A DNA stretch of 64,000 nt from Flaccisagitta enflata (GCA_965153355.1 OZ231126.1:24924001-24988000); one strand, 5' to 3'. Positions 1 to 11,318 are shown, counted from the stretch's first letter. Numbers and translations are program-made. The notes: generated by a model not told the origin, from the sequence alone.

Positions 1-40
1 AGTCGCGTGCACACAACTAACAAATAAACAAAAAGAATAA
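1..40. other. possible E-family element end at window edge
   Basis: The window opens with AGTCGCGTGCACACAACTAA. AGTCGCGTGC is the core found just inside the E-end of the elements at 775-1167 and 21409-23717. The outer part, if present, lies before the window. The call rests on ten bases only. Confidence 0.25.
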
Positions 41-774
41 GAGAGAGGAAAATGAAGAGAAAGAAGAGGAAGTAAACAGTGGTCAGCGATACCCGTTGCC
101 CTGATTTGCATGATTTTGAATAAGAGTGAGAGGAGGCAGGGCAGCAGCCCCAAAGGGGAAAAAATCCTGTAGAACACGGGGGGACTTTCATTTGTCTGTC
201 CGTCTGTCTATCTGTCTATCCTCTCCAGCCCCTCTCAGGCCTGAAGTCTGCCCTCTCAGGCCTTGAATCTGTGAGAATAGATTTCAGGCTTGAGAGGACA
301 GATTTTAGGTCGGAAAGAGCAGATTCCAATCCTTAGAGGGCAGGTTCAAGGCCTGAGAGGGCAGATTCCAGGCCTGAGAGGGTAAATTTCAGGTCTGAGG
401 GGGCATATTTCAGGCCTGAGAAGGTCTGAGGCAACGGATATATGGATGTACAGATGGATGGATAGGCAGACAGGCAGATGGACAGACGGACAGGTAGACA
501 GGCAGACAGATAGTCAGATGGACGGACGGACGGATGGACAGACGGACAGATGGACATACAGATGGATGGACGGATGGCCAGACGGGCGGACAGACGAACG
601 GACAGACAGACAGACAGACAGACGGGCGGACGACGGATGGGCGGGCGGACGGGCGGACAGACGGGGACGGCGGAGCCAGGCAGGCCGAACGAGATGGACA
701 ACGCAGACGTTCTGTTATGCCCCCATATTCACAGGGGAAGGCCGGCTCGTGCTTCAATTGGTACTTTATTGTAT

Positions 775-1167
775 AACAAGGCCAACACCTATAAGTCGCG
801 TGCGAGACTTACAGACAAAGAGTGACTTAGAATGACTTAGAATGACTTTCAATGACTTAGAATGACCTAAAATGACCAAAATAGACTTAAAATGACTAAA
901 AAAACAGAAAACCAAAAATAACTTAAAATAACTTAAAATGACTTAAAATGACTTAAAATGACTTAGACTGACTCAAAATGACTTAGAATAACTATAAATG
1001 ACTTAAAATGACTTAAAATGACCTAAGAGTTGACGTTATAGTACAAAGAACTAAAGTGTGACGGACCGACGGACCGACGGACGGACGGACAGACCGACGG
1101 ACGGACGGACGGACCGACGGACGGACGGACCGACAAAGCGGGTTGTAGAGTCGCGTAGCACGCGACT
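775..1167 (-). mobile_element. E-family Helentron-associated-like element
   Basis: Starts AACAAGGCCAACACC (E-end) with core AGTCGCGTGC at about 792. It carries an 11-bp array (TGACTTAAAA type, 830-1025) and a GGACC/GGAC tract (1057-1135), and ends GTAGAGTCGCGTAGCACGCG ACT before a run of A (S-end, core hairpin). The opposite arm of the surrounding palindrome keeps the uninterrupted site near 3262-3275, which fixes both boundaries. It makes no protein. Strand is given as minus because the S-end is taken as the 5' end. Confidence 0.8.
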
Positions 1168-1490
1168 AAAAAAACAATTTCAGGTCTTGTCAAGGATTTT
1201 CTACCTTCCCTGGAGTAACGGTTTTGGTTTTACTATCATGGGTAATAGGTAGTTGTTGGGAAAATGTCCAAATTTGGTCACTTTGACCTCAAATTTAGGC
1301 CACTTCGCCTTTGAAATCGAACCTAAAATCCATGAGATTATTTAACTAGAGCTCAAGTGCTAACCAATGATGCAATCCGCATGTTTTTATCTTTCTTTGT
1401 TCAGATTTGAGAGAGTTTTAAAGATGGGGCTTGAGAGGACTTTTTTGCAGCATGAAATCTGGGGGTAATTTGGAAATTTTTCACATTTTT

Positions 1491-1653
1491 AGTTGCGGAC
1501 ACGCAACTCTATAAGAGGCTTTGTCCGTCCGTCCGTTGGTCGGTTGGTCGGTCCGTCGGTCCGTCTGTAACCATCGAGTTGAAAAGTGGGAAAACGCGCA
1601 TCTCCGCCCCTGCCCACCCGTCCGCAACTGATGGCCGTGTATCCGGCCTTGTT
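1491..1653 (+). mobile_element. D-family short element (S-end to E-end)
   Basis: Directly follows TTTTT (1486-1490). The S-end is AGTTGCGGACACGCAACT, a 7-bp stem with a GACA loop, followed by CTCTATAAGAGGC, a GTCC/GGTC tract, the segment GCCCCTGCCCACC, the inverted core GTCCGCAACT and the hairpin tail GGCCGTGTATCCGGCC plus TTGTT. The other arm of the host palindrome (about 2935-2965) shows the site without it. Confidence 0.85.
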
Positions 1654-1687
1654 CACTATACTGCAGCTTTGGATCGACCAATCTTTA

Positions 1688-1881
1688 AACAAGGCCGGAT
1701 ACACGGCCATCAGTTGCGGACGGGTGGGCAGGGGCGGAAATGCAACTGTCCGCAACTAAAAATGTTCTATAACGCTCGTTTCCTCACTTTTCCACTCGTG
1801 TCCACGGACCGACTGACCCACGGACCGACTGACGGACCGACGGACGGACAAAGCCTCTTATAGAGTTGCGTGTCCGCAACT
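1688..1881 (-). mobile_element. D-family short element, inverted partner
   Basis: Runs from AACAAGGCCGGATACACGG to CGTGTCCGCAACT before AAAAA, 34 bp from the preceding D element and in opposite orientation. An additional S-end-like scrap (GTCCGCAACTAAAAATG, 1748-1764) sits inside, so the element may itself be composite. The empty site survives in the opposite palindrome arm near 2905-2915 (TTTAAAAAATTGG in reverse complement). Confidence 0.8.
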
Positions 1882-3602
1882 AAAAATTGGTGACCAAATT
1901 GAAGAGTTTTTGATGCTCTAACTGATTCTGGAAAAATTTTGGACCGATATGGCCTCCAAAAAATCTTATTCACTCTATAAGCAGGTGAAAAAAGTCAAAT
2001 TATAATGTCATTTAGGTTATTTTTCATTGAAAAATTATGCCACTTCCAAATGGAAAATTGACTTAAAATTCATGAGCAAATCAAACTACAGCTCAAGAGC
2101 TAATCAGTGGTGCAATCAGCATATTTCTATGTTTACTCATTTAGATTTTAGAGTCTTTCAAAGATGAAGGGGTATGAGGATCGTTTTTGTCATTATACCC
2201 TTTAAACTTTGAAGTTTTGTCAAATCTACTACATGAATTAAAAAAAAAGACGCACCTTTTCATTTGCTGATAAAACTGACTCAAAAAGACTCAAAAAGTG
2301 TTAAAAAATTTTTTTAGAGGAAGTGATTTTGAAGATTTTCAAATTATCTTTCATTCTAGACCAATCCCAGATCTGTAACTTCGACGGTTTAGGAGCTAGA
2401 GCTCTCTAAAGTGAGACACCATTTTGCTGAATTGCATCTTTTTCAAAGGAACTGCAAAAACAAATTTGGCAACATTTTTACTCAAACTAATGCCATTTCT
2501 AAACGAAAAAAGATAGAGATACCAGATTGGCGCCAAATGAAAGAGTTTTTCAAGAGCTTCAAAATGGTCTAAGATTTTAATAAGTTTTTTTGATTTTCAG
2601 TGGCGTAATTAGCCATTCAAAAGTGCGTCTTTTTTTTTAATTCATATAGTAGACGCAGAATTGTTTTGACATGCCGATTGCACCACTGATTAGCTCTTGA
2701 GCTGTGGTTTGATTTGCTTATGAATTTTAAGTCAATTTTCAGTTTGGAAGTGGCATAATTTTTCAATAAAAAATAACTTAAATGACATTATAATTTGACT
2801 TTTTTCACCTGCTTTTAGAGTTAATAAATTTTTTCTGAGGCCATAACGATCCAAAATTTTTTAGAATCAGTTAGAGCATCAAAAACTCTTCAATTTGGTC
2901 ACCAATTTTTTAAAGATTGGTCTATCCAAAGCTGCAATATAGTGAAAAATGTGCAAATTACCCCCAGATATCATGCTGCAAAAAAGTCCTCTCAAGCCCC
3001 ATCTTTAAAACTCTCTCAAATCTAAACAAATAAAGATAAAAACGTGCAGATTGTACCACTGGTTAGCTCTTGGGCTCTAGTTTAATAATCTCATGGATTT
3101 TAGGTTCGATTTCAAAGGCGAAGTGGCCTCAATTTGAGGCCAAAGTAACTAAATTTGGACATTTTCTCAACAACTACCTATCACCCATGATAGTAAAACC
3201 AAAACCGTTACTCCAAGGGAGGTAGAATATCCTTAACAAGACCTGAAATTGCTTTTTGATACAATAAAGTACCAATTTAATCGCAAACCGGCCTTCCCCT
3301 ATGAATATGGGGGCATAACAGAACGTCTGATGGACAGACGGACGGACGGACGGACGGACGGACGGACGGACGGACGGACGGACGGACGGACGGACTGATG
3401 GACGGACGAACGGACGGACGGACGGATGGATGGATGGACGGACGGACGGACGGACGGACGGACGGACGGATGGACGGATGGACAGACAGATGGATGGATG
3501 GACAGACTGATGAACGGACGGATGGACAGATGGATGGACAGACAAACGAGGGTCCCCGTGTTGAACAGGACTTTGTCCCCTTCGGGGCCGCTGCCCAAAA
3601 AG

Positions 3603-4341
3603 TAAAAGAATCAATGAACATGAACTGGCTCAAGTGATTACTCAGTTCTATTTCCATTTTGCCGATTCATCACTCGACGCGATGACTCAACAACATTTAC
3701 GGGAAATTCCTTATCTCAGTTTTAAAGTCTTTTAGTTTACAAGGCGGATTTTCCTTCGGTTTTTTTTAAAGAATTTCTGGGATGCATGAACAAAACTAAA
3801 CATCGCTGTTCATTTCAGGAGGGTCGTCCGTCAGTCCATCACACCCAAATCAAAATGTTATAACTCTACGAGATGCCTGATAGTATTATCATATCATATG
3901 ACAAGTAGAACAATATCCCTCACTATACCCAAACTGAGATGAATGGAACGTGATTGCCCTTGCCATCCCACAGATAACTCGTTGCCGAGTGTATACTACG
4001 CTGTGATAGCTCTTTGGACAGCAGCCCAAAGGGCCCTTGTCCTGTAGAGCACAAATACGAATTTCCGGACATTGAATTTCCGTGTGTCCATCTGTCCTTC
4101 TATCTATCTACCATTTCAGCCGTCGAGGCCCCTAAGTACTCAAATCAGACGATGTAGTTGACTACATTAATCACGATTACGTGAAACTTGTTGTGTTGGT
4201 TGGTCGGTTCGTCTATCAGATCATTTTCTGATATCCGGCCTCAAAACTCATTCCTGCATTACCAAATCCTATGTCTTAGCTCTTGTCTTGTTTATCATAA
4301 ATCAAGCAGCTTTCTCTCAATTGCGAAAGACCAAGGGAAAA
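3603..4341. other. gene-free stretch with a decayed C-type end
   Basis: No gene is seen. At about 4018-4110 there is a degraded terminus (CAGCAGCCCAAAGGGCCC, then TGTCCTGTAGAGCAC and TGTCCATCTGTCC) resembling the C family left end. The rest is unassigned. Confidence 0.4.
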
Positions 4342-4545
4342 CCTAGCACGTCGGTTTTCTAGCTTAGAAAATCAGCCCAAAGGTGAATGGCCGGTGTTAC
4401 CAGTGCCTAGCACGTCTGGTTTTCTAGCTTAGAAAATCAGACCAAAGGTGGTGAATGGCTGGTGTTACCAGTGCCTAGCAAGTCTGGTTTTCTAGAATAG
4501 AAAAGCAGCCCAAAGGTGATAAATGACCGGTGCCCTGCTGAAGTG
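4342..4545. repeat. three-copy 64-68 bp tandem repeat
   Basis: Three copies start at about 4342, 4406 and 4474 with CCTAGCACGTC or CCTAGCAAGTC. Each contains GGTTTTCTAGCTTAGAAAA, which is itself an inverted repeat, then CAAAGGTG and CGGTGTTACCAG. No reading frame is conserved across the copies. Confidence 0.75.
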
Positions 4546-5060
4546 GTTAAAGAGTCAAACCAGGGAGGAAAGCAGTGCAACTCGAACAAACAAAATCTGT
4601 CAGTTGGCTGGTTAAGTCTGGATCAGGCCGGGATCTGAGTCTACGAGGTCTGATTCTGAGTCATCGGGGCAAGAATCTTGGTCTTGGAGGTCCAGATTTG
4701 AAAACATGGGTTCTAGAGGCGAGGATCTAGATATCAGAGGCCTAGGATCTGATGAAGGAGGTTGGGATCAGGGTTTTGGAGGCTGGGATGGTCTGAAGGG
4801 CCAGAATCTTTGTAGCAGAGCTGAGGCCAGAATCTGGGTTTCACGATTGATTCAGATAAGAATTTCGGTTTGCCAGCAAAAACCTGGACCATTCTTCATT
4901 CATTGGCAGTATTTGGTAAGGACCAAGACCAAGAATCTTTGCCTCATGACTCCTTTAAACTCGATCATCACAGATCAACGACGGATGAACTGATGAACTG
5001 ACGGAACAACAGACTTACAGAACAACAAACGGACAAAGCCTCTTGAAGAGACGCATTTCA
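4546..5060. mobile_element. degraded element remnant
   Basis: Degenerate GGATCTGAG/GAGGTCTG repeats at 4610-4850 look like a decayed internal array of the large elements. Near 5032-5052 the string ACAAAGCCTCTTGAAGAGACGCAT resembles an ATGCGT-type S-end (CTCTTATAGAGATGCGT elsewhere). Boundaries are not clear. Confidence 0.35.
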
Positions 5061-5525
5061 TACAATGTTTCTCATCAAGATATGATTAATCAAAACTATG
5101 CACTTCATTTAAAAAAAAATTGAATAAGTAAGGAACAACAACAAGCAGAAGGGAGAAAACCACCCACAGAGATGAAATGGAGGGGAAGATTAGTGGATGA
5201 GAGTCAGTAAAAGGGGTATGAAGACGAACAGATAGACTACGCTGTATTGTAACACACGGAAATTTCTTTAAGGTCTTTGAAATTAACACTCGATCTCCTT
5301 ATTTCGTAAACCTCTGTAATGTACTGTAATGTAATGTAATGCAAAGTAATGAACCACCTTTATTTCTCCTTTTGTTTTACTCAGCTTTCGGTTCAAGTGG
5401 AAATTTTCAAAAGGTCTTAAAAAAGAGCGTGACAAAAGAGCAAAAGAGTCACCACAAGGTAGGCAGGGCCACAAACAAAGAACCATGGACAACAACAACA
5501 TCAACAAAAACAACCAACCACCAAC
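5061..5525. other. gene-free stretch
   Basis: AT-rich unique-looking sequence with a small ATGTAATGTAATGCAAAGTA run at about 5320-5350. I see no exon signals, RNA gene or mobile element in it. Confidence 0.4.
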
Positions 5526-5917
<392 letters not shown>

Positions 5918-6137
5918 AACAAGGCCGTATACACGGCAGCATTCGTCACGGACGTGGTGGCAGGAGTGGAAAGACACACAGACACACAGAGCGGAAAGAC
6001 ACACAGACACACATCAAAACAAGGCCGGACACACGACTCTAGTTGCGTGCGGGTGGGCAGGAGCAGTGTTGGAGATGGTCATCCGGCATCCGGGCAGGAG
6101 CCGAATGCTCAAAGAGCTCAAAAACGCAAAAAAAAGT
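5918..6137. mobile_element. two adjacent D-like element E-ends
   Basis: AACAAGGCCGTATACACGGC begins at about 5918 and a second AACAAGGCCGGACACACGAC at about 6015. Both are followed by TTGCG-type core and GGGTGGGCAGGAGCAGT or a decayed version. Neither continues to a recognisable S-end, so these are broken copies. A repeated CACACAGACACACA segment lies between them. Confidence 0.6.
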
Positions 6138-6741
6138 AATAGTCGCAAAAGCGTTAGATGGTCAACGGTACCCGTGCCCTGCCCTTGTAGTAGTAGTAGT
6201 AGTAGGTTGTACTTGAAATTAAAGGGGAAGCAGGGCAGCGGCCCCGCAGTGGTCGCTGACCTATGCTTTCACACATATGGGTAATTTTCTCCTCCTCCTC
6301 CTCCGTCCGCCCTGCCCACAAGCTTGAGGCCTAAATTCTAGTCCCAGTCCCGTGGCCCAAATATTATCCAAAAGGCCCAAATCCTAGCCTCAAGGCCCAT
6401 GTCCTAGCCTGGAGGCCCAAATTCCAGCCCTAAGACCCAAATCTCATCCTTGAGGCTGGGATATGAACCTTGAGGCTTAGATTTAGGCCTCAAAGCTGGG
6501 GTTTGAGCCTAAAGGATGAAACTTGGGCCTCAAGGCTGGGATTTGAGTCTCCAGACTAGAATAAAAGGATTATGGGCCTTGAGGCTAGGATTTGGCCGTT
6601 TGGTATAGGACTTGGGCCACGAGACTGGGATTTGGGTCTCGGCCTCAAAGCTGGGAGGCAGGTACGGACGTAGGAGGAGAAGGAGAAAATTCCCCATATA
6701 TGTGAAAGCATAGGTCATCGACCCCTTAGGGGCCACTGCCC
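6138..6741 (-). mobile_element. family B element (B1)
   Basis: The E-end tail AATAGTCGCAAAAGCG (mini-hairpin CGC-AAAA-GCG) leads to GGTCAACGGTACCCGTGCCC, a second pairing partner, and GCAGGGCAGCGGCCCC. The terminal inverted repeat is GACCTATGCTTTCACACATA then TTTTCTCCTCC, mirrored at 6672-6720. The interior is an array of about 20 bp, GAGGCCCAAATCCCAGCCTC and its complement, in both orientations. The S-end reads GGCCACTGCCC before AAAAA. No coding sequence. Confidence 0.8.
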
Positions 6742-6744
6742 AAA

Positions 6745-6815
6745 AAGGGGACTGACCAACCAACCGACCAACCAACGCAACGACATAGCGGGGTGTAGAG
6801 TCACGTGGCACGAGA
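6745..6815 (-). mobile_element. S-end remnant of an E-like element
   Basis: A CCAACCGACC tract is followed by GACATAGCGGGGTGTAGAGT and CACGTGGCACGAGATGTAG, a mutated relative of the E-family S-end (GGTGTAGAGTCGCGTGCACG elsewhere). The E-end is missing; B1 abuts it on the left. Confidence 0.5.
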
Positions 6816-6974
6816 TGTAGATAAGGTTATTTTCTCAAAGATTTTGCATAATGACCATCTTAATCATTAAATTTTTTTACAAACTTGAGGCTGGGCTTTG
6901 TCCTTAAAATTTTCTTAATTTTCAGCAAAATGTCAGCCTTGCGTCCTTATGAACTTTGACCTTCTTAAAAAGAT

Positions 6975-7503
6975 GGTCGCCCAAGGGTCGGGTGTGTCCA
7001 AAAATAAAAATCATCTTTGATCTGATCATCAACATCAGGGTGTGTAAACAAAAGAATTTTAAGACCTTTAGCGTTTTTATTTTTTCAAATTTCATTTATC
7101 ATCCGTTTTTTCCAAAACCCCTTTTTATCCGCTAATTTGTATATTTCTGTGATATTGATTTTATATCAGAATTATTGATCATAAATATCAAATATAAAAT
7201 ATTTTAATATTTTGGTTCGATTTCTAATTGGGGTTAGGTAAAAGTTGTTTTTTTGCCACAAAAATCATATAAAGTAATAAAACTTGATATTCTTTGTTGA
7301 AGTTTTGGGTCTTATTTTCAACAAAACTAAGTGGAGACTCTGAAAGTATATATATTTTTGACAATCTTTTCCTGCGCTAAAAAAATGGAAGACAACTGAA
7401 ATTTGAAACAATAAAAACGCTAAAAATCTTAAAATTCTTTTGTTAACGCTCCCTGTTATTGATGATCTGATCAAAGATACTTTTTATTTTTTGACACACC
7501 CGA
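6975..7503. repeat. 0.5-kb foldback repeat
   Basis: Arms of about 120 bp: GGTCGGGTGTGTCC at 6976 mirrors GACACACCCGAGCCC at 7491, and AAAGAATTTTAAGACC mirrors ATCTTAAAATTC. The middle is AT-rich (about 7100-7390). No gene. The right tip overlaps the E-terminus of element A2. Confidence 0.7.
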
Positions 7504-8055
7504 GCCCAAGGGCAATATGTGGTCAGCGATACCCGTTGCCCTGCTTTGCATGATTATAAAATGGAGTGAGAGGAAGCAGGGCAGCGGCCCTGAAGGGGAC
7601 AAAGTCCTGTAGAACACAGGGGGACTTTTGTTCATCATTCCATCCGTCCGTCCATCCGTCCATCCGTCCATTCCCCCCAGGCCCTCTCAGACCTGAAATC
7701 TGCTCATCAGGCCTGAAATTTACCCTCTCAGGCCTGAAATCTGCCCTCTCAGGCCTTGAATCTGCGAGGGCAGATTTCAGGCCCGAGAGGACAGATTTCA
7801 GGCCTGAGAGGACAGATTTCAGGCCTGAGAGGACAGATTTCAGGCCTGAGAGGGCAGATTTCAGGCCTGAGAAGGCAGATTCAAAGCCTGAGAGGGCAGA
7901 TTTCAGGCCTGAGAGGGTAAATTTCAGACCTGAGATGGCAGATTTCAGGTCTGAGAGGGCCTGGGGGGGGACGAACAGATAAATGGACGGACCGAATGAC
8001 AAACGAAAGTCCCCCTGTGTTCTACAGGACTTTGTCCCCTTCGGGGCCGCTGCCC
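7495..8055 (-). mobile_element. family A element (A2)
   Basis: The extended E-end (7495-7590) contains GAGCCCAAGGGCAATATG, TGGTCAGCGATACCCGTTGC, and a CCCTGCTT...AAGCAGGG pair around the GCATGATT segment. The terminal repeat GGGGACAAAGTCCTGTAGAA plus CACAGGGGGAC is mirrored at 8006-8045. The interior is a mirrored array of CCCTCTCAGGCCTGAAATCT type units, with the orientation switch near 7770. The S-end reads GGGGCCGCTGCCC before AAAAA (8056-8060). The whole element can fold on itself. Confidence 0.85.
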
Positions 8056-8060
8056 AAAAA

Positions 8061-8134
8061 GAGTGTAGTGCTCATGGACCAAGGGACGGTCCAACAGACA
8101 GAAGGACCAATGGACAGACGGACATTGCCTTTTT
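8061..8134. mobile_element. left part of a D element split by B2
   Basis: GGACGGTCC, GGACCAATGGACAGACGG and ACATTGCC are the tetranucleotide part of a D-type element. Its S-end tip resumes at 8716 after B2. Confidence 0.55.
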
Positions 8135-8715
8135 GGGCAGCGGCCCCAAAGGGGTCGATGACCTATGCTTTCACACATATGGAGAATTTTCTCCTCCTTC
8201 TTCTTCTTCTCCTCCTCTGTCCCCCCCCCCACCCAAATCCTACTATGAGGCCCCAATCCAGTCTCGAGGCCTAAATCCCAGCCTCAAGGTCCTTGAGGCC
8301 CAAATCCCCTTCTTGAGGCCAAAATCCCATCCTTAAGGCCCAAATTCCAGCCTCAAGGCCAAAATCCGAGTTTGAGGCCCAAATCCCAGCCTCAAGGCCC
8401 AAATCCTATACTCAGGGCCCAAATCACAGCCTCAAGGCCCTGATCACAGCCTAGAGGCCTAAATCATTTCCCCAAGGCCAAAATTCCTGAATTAAGGCCC
8501 AAATCCCCGCCCAAAATGCCAGCCCCAAGGCCTAAATCCAAGCCCTAAAGCCCCAATCCCAATTACTAGAAGGAGGAGAAAATTCATCATATGTGTGAAA
8601 GCATAGGTCATCGACCCCTTTGGGGCCGCTGCCCTGCTCCCTCCCTCAACCTTAATCACAACCTACTTGGGCAGGGCACGGGTACCGCTGACCATCTGTC
8701 GCTTTTGCCACTATT
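8135..8715 (+). mobile_element. family B element (B2)
   Basis: The S-end GGGCAGCGGCCCCAAAGGGG follows TTTTT (8130-8134). The terminal repeat GACCTATGCTTTCACACATA is mirrored at 8590-8620. The interior is a degenerate array of GAGGCCCAAATCCCAGCCTC units, each able to form a 5-bp stem. The extended E-end has GCAGGGCACGGGTACCGCTG, ACCATCTGTCGCTTTTGCCA and CTATT. It lies inside the S-end of an older D element. Confidence 0.8.
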
Positions 8716-8737
8716 AAGAGTTGCGTGTCTGCAACTA
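8716..8737 (-). mobile_element. S-end tip of the split D element
   Basis: AAGAGTTGCGTGTCTGCAAC T precedes AAAAA. It is the D-family S-end tip cut off from its tract at 8061-8134 by B2. Confidence 0.6.
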
Positions 8738-8843
8738 AAAATATCGATTTTAATCTCAACCTGATACACAGGAATTACAGGAGACACCTTTCGATCAGTC
8801 ATGACATGTGCAATGGTAGCATTGAATTTAGCTATGCCTTTTT

Positions 8844-8999
8844 AGTTGCGGACACGCAACTCTATAAGAGCCTTTGTCCGTCCGTCCGTCCATCCGTCCG
8901 TCCGTCCGTCGGTGTGTATGAGTCGAAAAGTGTTAAACTGCGCATTTCCGCCCCTGCCCACCCGTCCGCAACTGGTATGGCCGTGTATCCGGCCTTGTT
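8844..8999 (+). mobile_element. D-family short element, complete
   Basis: 156 bp. Follows TTTTT (8839-8843). S-end AGTTGCGGACACGCAACT, then CTCTATAAGAGCC, a GTCC tract, GAGTCGAAAAGTG, CCGCCCCTGCCCACC, inverted core GTCCGCAACT, hairpin GGCCGTGTATCCGGCC and TTGTT. One of the cleanest copies. Confidence 0.9.
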
Positions 9000-10560
9000 A
9001 CACTCTAAGCCGCTTTCGCTTTTCCTTTTGTTTGACTCAACTAGTGTTGTTTACGGACAATTTTTAAAGCTTACAAGAGACAGAATGACAAAAGATCAAA
9101 AGAGACGTGAGTCAGGTGAGGAATGCCATGGACTGAATCATAGGTCAAGCAGTCCACTGAGGTCAAAATATCGTATGGTCACTTGGCATGGAGCATGATT
9201 GACGTCTGGACCATTTCTGACATGACAATTATGCCATCAGTAGCATCAAGGAAATACACATGGCGTGAGAGAAACTTGGGAAATTTGGGTGGCGACAGGT
9301 CATGGCATGCACCTGTAGCTTGTATTCGCATGATGCAGATTAGCGCAAACGAACAATTTCGCCCGAATTTTTAAACCACATCGGGTGACTAATAAGACAG
9401 AAATTCTGGCCTCAAGAATCGATTTACATAGCCCTTAGGACTTGGATTTAGGCCTCAAGGCATCAAACCTAGAATTTGGGCCTCAAGTCTAGAATGTGGG
9501 CATCAAAGCTGTGCCATGAGCTTCAAGACTGACATTCGAGCCTTGAGGTAGGGGAGGGGGAGGGCTACAAAGGAGATGGAGAAGAAGGGGGAAAACTCTC
9601 CCAAATAAAAAGTCACCGGATCTTTCAGATTTTTTTCTCTTTCGTGTCTATCTTTACAGGGTATAACAGCAGCGAAAGTCCAGGGTACGACAAAGTGCCA
9701 AAGTACGCAAGCATTGCTCGTAGGCAGCTAGTTATTCTTGTAGGCAGGAGAAAAAGATGTATGAAAATTTTAGTTCTAATTTTAGTTCAAATTCAAGACA
9801 GAATTGTTTTATTAAACATCAAGATCTAGCTTTTCGGGATTTTGCCATTAGTTAGGATGTAAAAAGTATTACCAATAAAGTCATATTTCTGTACTTAACA
9901 AATACCCAAAACTTTTTTAAAATGTGCATATTTTTATTGTAGGCAGAAAGCTATTAAAAATTTCTGCTTGTAGGCAGGACAGGACATTAGATTTGGCACT
10001 TTAATGTTCTTAAGGGTTTTTCAATTTCCGTAATGAGGTGCTAATGGTGAGGCACACAACCATTGCCTAAAAATTTTGTCAGACCCTGAGCGTAACTTCA
10101 CTTTAATGCAGTTGAATACCTTATCCCAGTTTTGGATGTTCTTGCACGAACCCGATGTAGTATCTAACTAAGGACTGTAATTTACAGTGTAAACCATTCG
10201 AGATTAATCTCAACTTAATTTCCCTTGGGCTGATTAACAAAACAATTCTCGGGCTGATTAACAAAGAGTATGATTTATGAAACATCTCATACTCATGTAA
10301 TAAAGTTTCTACTGAACTTTGACTAAAGGCAGTAGTAAAGCGAAACCTCTTGCTCGTGCTGAATGTCTTTTGTTGTTTCTCTTCAGCCAGCGATATACGC
10401 GGAAATTTCCCCAACTAGGACTGGGAGGGTGGTAAAAGACAAAAGCGCAGCTAACTCACTTGGAATTGGCCCTTAGCTTTTCCCCCATTTTCCACATGAT
10501 ACGGTGACTTTCTTTGGCATTGAAAACAATTTTCGTTCACCCTCAGTAAAGTTCTTTTTT
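9000..10560. other. gene-free stretch
   Basis: Degenerate B-type internal units (GGGCCTCAAG, TTGAGGT) lie at 9405-9560. CTTGTAGGCAGG recurs at about 9718, 9738, 9941 and 9968. GGGCTGATTAACAAA is duplicated at about 10227 and 10253. I see no exon signals or RNA genes. Confidence 0.4.
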
Positions 10561-10620
10561 AGTTGCGGACACGCAACTCTATAAGAGGCTTTGTCCGTCC
10601 GTCGGTCGGTCGGTCGGTTG
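10561..10620 (+). mobile_element. solo D-family S-end
   Basis: TTTTTT then AGTTGCGGACACGCAACT, CTCTATAAGAGGCTTTGTCC and a short GTCC/GGTC tract. It stops at about 10620 without inverted core or E-end. It sits about 120 bp beyond the stop codon of the minus-strand gene at 10741. Confidence 0.75.
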
Positions 10621-10740
10621 TACGCATGTCATTGCCAATCATTATAAAGGAGTTCCCCATTTATAGTTTTACAAAGCATAATACGATATTTTCGAAGTAT
10701 GAATTGGCTACATCGAAACATTAGGATGGACAGCCAGACG

Positions 10741-10980
10741 TTAGGATGGGCGACGAGTACAAGAATTGCAGTACTCAACTCTCTCCCACATTCGAATTCC
10801 TCCGATGCTAACGCAAGTGTAACTTGGATAACTGGAATCCAAGACGCTGATGCCCAAACATTTGAAGGATTCTTTGACACTTTTCTCCACGTCACAATAT
10901 TTGCTCTGCGTGTGCCTTTCAAAATGACGTCCGGAAAGGTCTTCGCACAAAATGGTCCAGGTTGAGTATTCATCACATTT
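10741..10980 (-). CDS. C-terminal exon, galactose-binding-like domain protein
   Basis: Last coding exon of a split gene. The acceptor AG is at 10982-10981 (minus strand ...ATTACTAG), and 79 codons follow to a TGA at 10741-10743. Joined in phase 0 to 11434-11732 it gives a continuous domain: TKWQFIGTND from the first exon, then STWTILCEDLSG, KYCDV, FKCLGISVLD and IRMWE. Six cysteines in the two exons suggest an extracellular, disulfide-bonded protein. This resembles discoidin/F5-8C-like jelly-roll domains, but that assignment is from memory of the pattern and the family is not firmly identified. After IRMWERVE the tail is short and ends, so this is probably the last domain. No poly-A signal AATAAA is seen in the next 120 bp; a solo element end follows. 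Confidence 0.7.
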   Translation of the reverse strand, partial: KCDEYSTWTILCEDLSGRHFERHTQSKYCDVEKSVKESFKCLGISVLDSSYPSYTCVSIGGIRMWERVEYCNSCTRRPS

Positions 10981-11093
10981 CTAGTAATGGAAGAACAGTA
11001 CAGCAGCTTAGAAGAACTGAGCACAACTACTAGTAAGTAAATTGATCCCTGCGCTACACAAACACAAACACAAACAAAAATGAAAATGAAAAC

Positions 11094-11178
<85 letters not shown>

Positions 11179-11225
11179 AACAACAATAACAATAACAACA
11201 TCAACATAAACCTCGTCAAACACAA

Positions 11226-11318
<93 letters not shown>

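Larger units (their letters stand above)
79..3602. mobile_element. 3.5-kb palindromic family A element
   Basis: A long inverted-repeat (foldback) element. The left E-end (79-200) has the tail TGGTCAGCGATACCCGTTGC followed by a GGCAGCAGCCCCAAAGGGG core and a TCCTGTAGAACAC segment. The right S-end (3545-3602) is the mirror image and finishes GGGGCCGCTGCCC before AAAAA. Inside, 690-770 mirrors 3285-3335, 1175-1485 mirrors about 2940-3260, and 1885-2270 mirrors about 2600-2910, so the arms pair over more than 1 kb. Both arms carry GGAC/GGAT tetranucleotide tracts (446-690 and 3330-3545). The left arm holds three later insertions (775-1167, 1491-1653, 1688-1881) that the right arm lacks. No coding capacity is seen; the long frames here are translated GGAC repeats. 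Confidence 0.8.

Noticed and set aside
446-835. Arg/Asp/Thr-rich or Ser/Pro/Val-rich proteins from GGAC tracts (also 3174-3657)
   Set aside because: Translations of the tetranucleotide tract inside palindromic elements, open in several frames at once.
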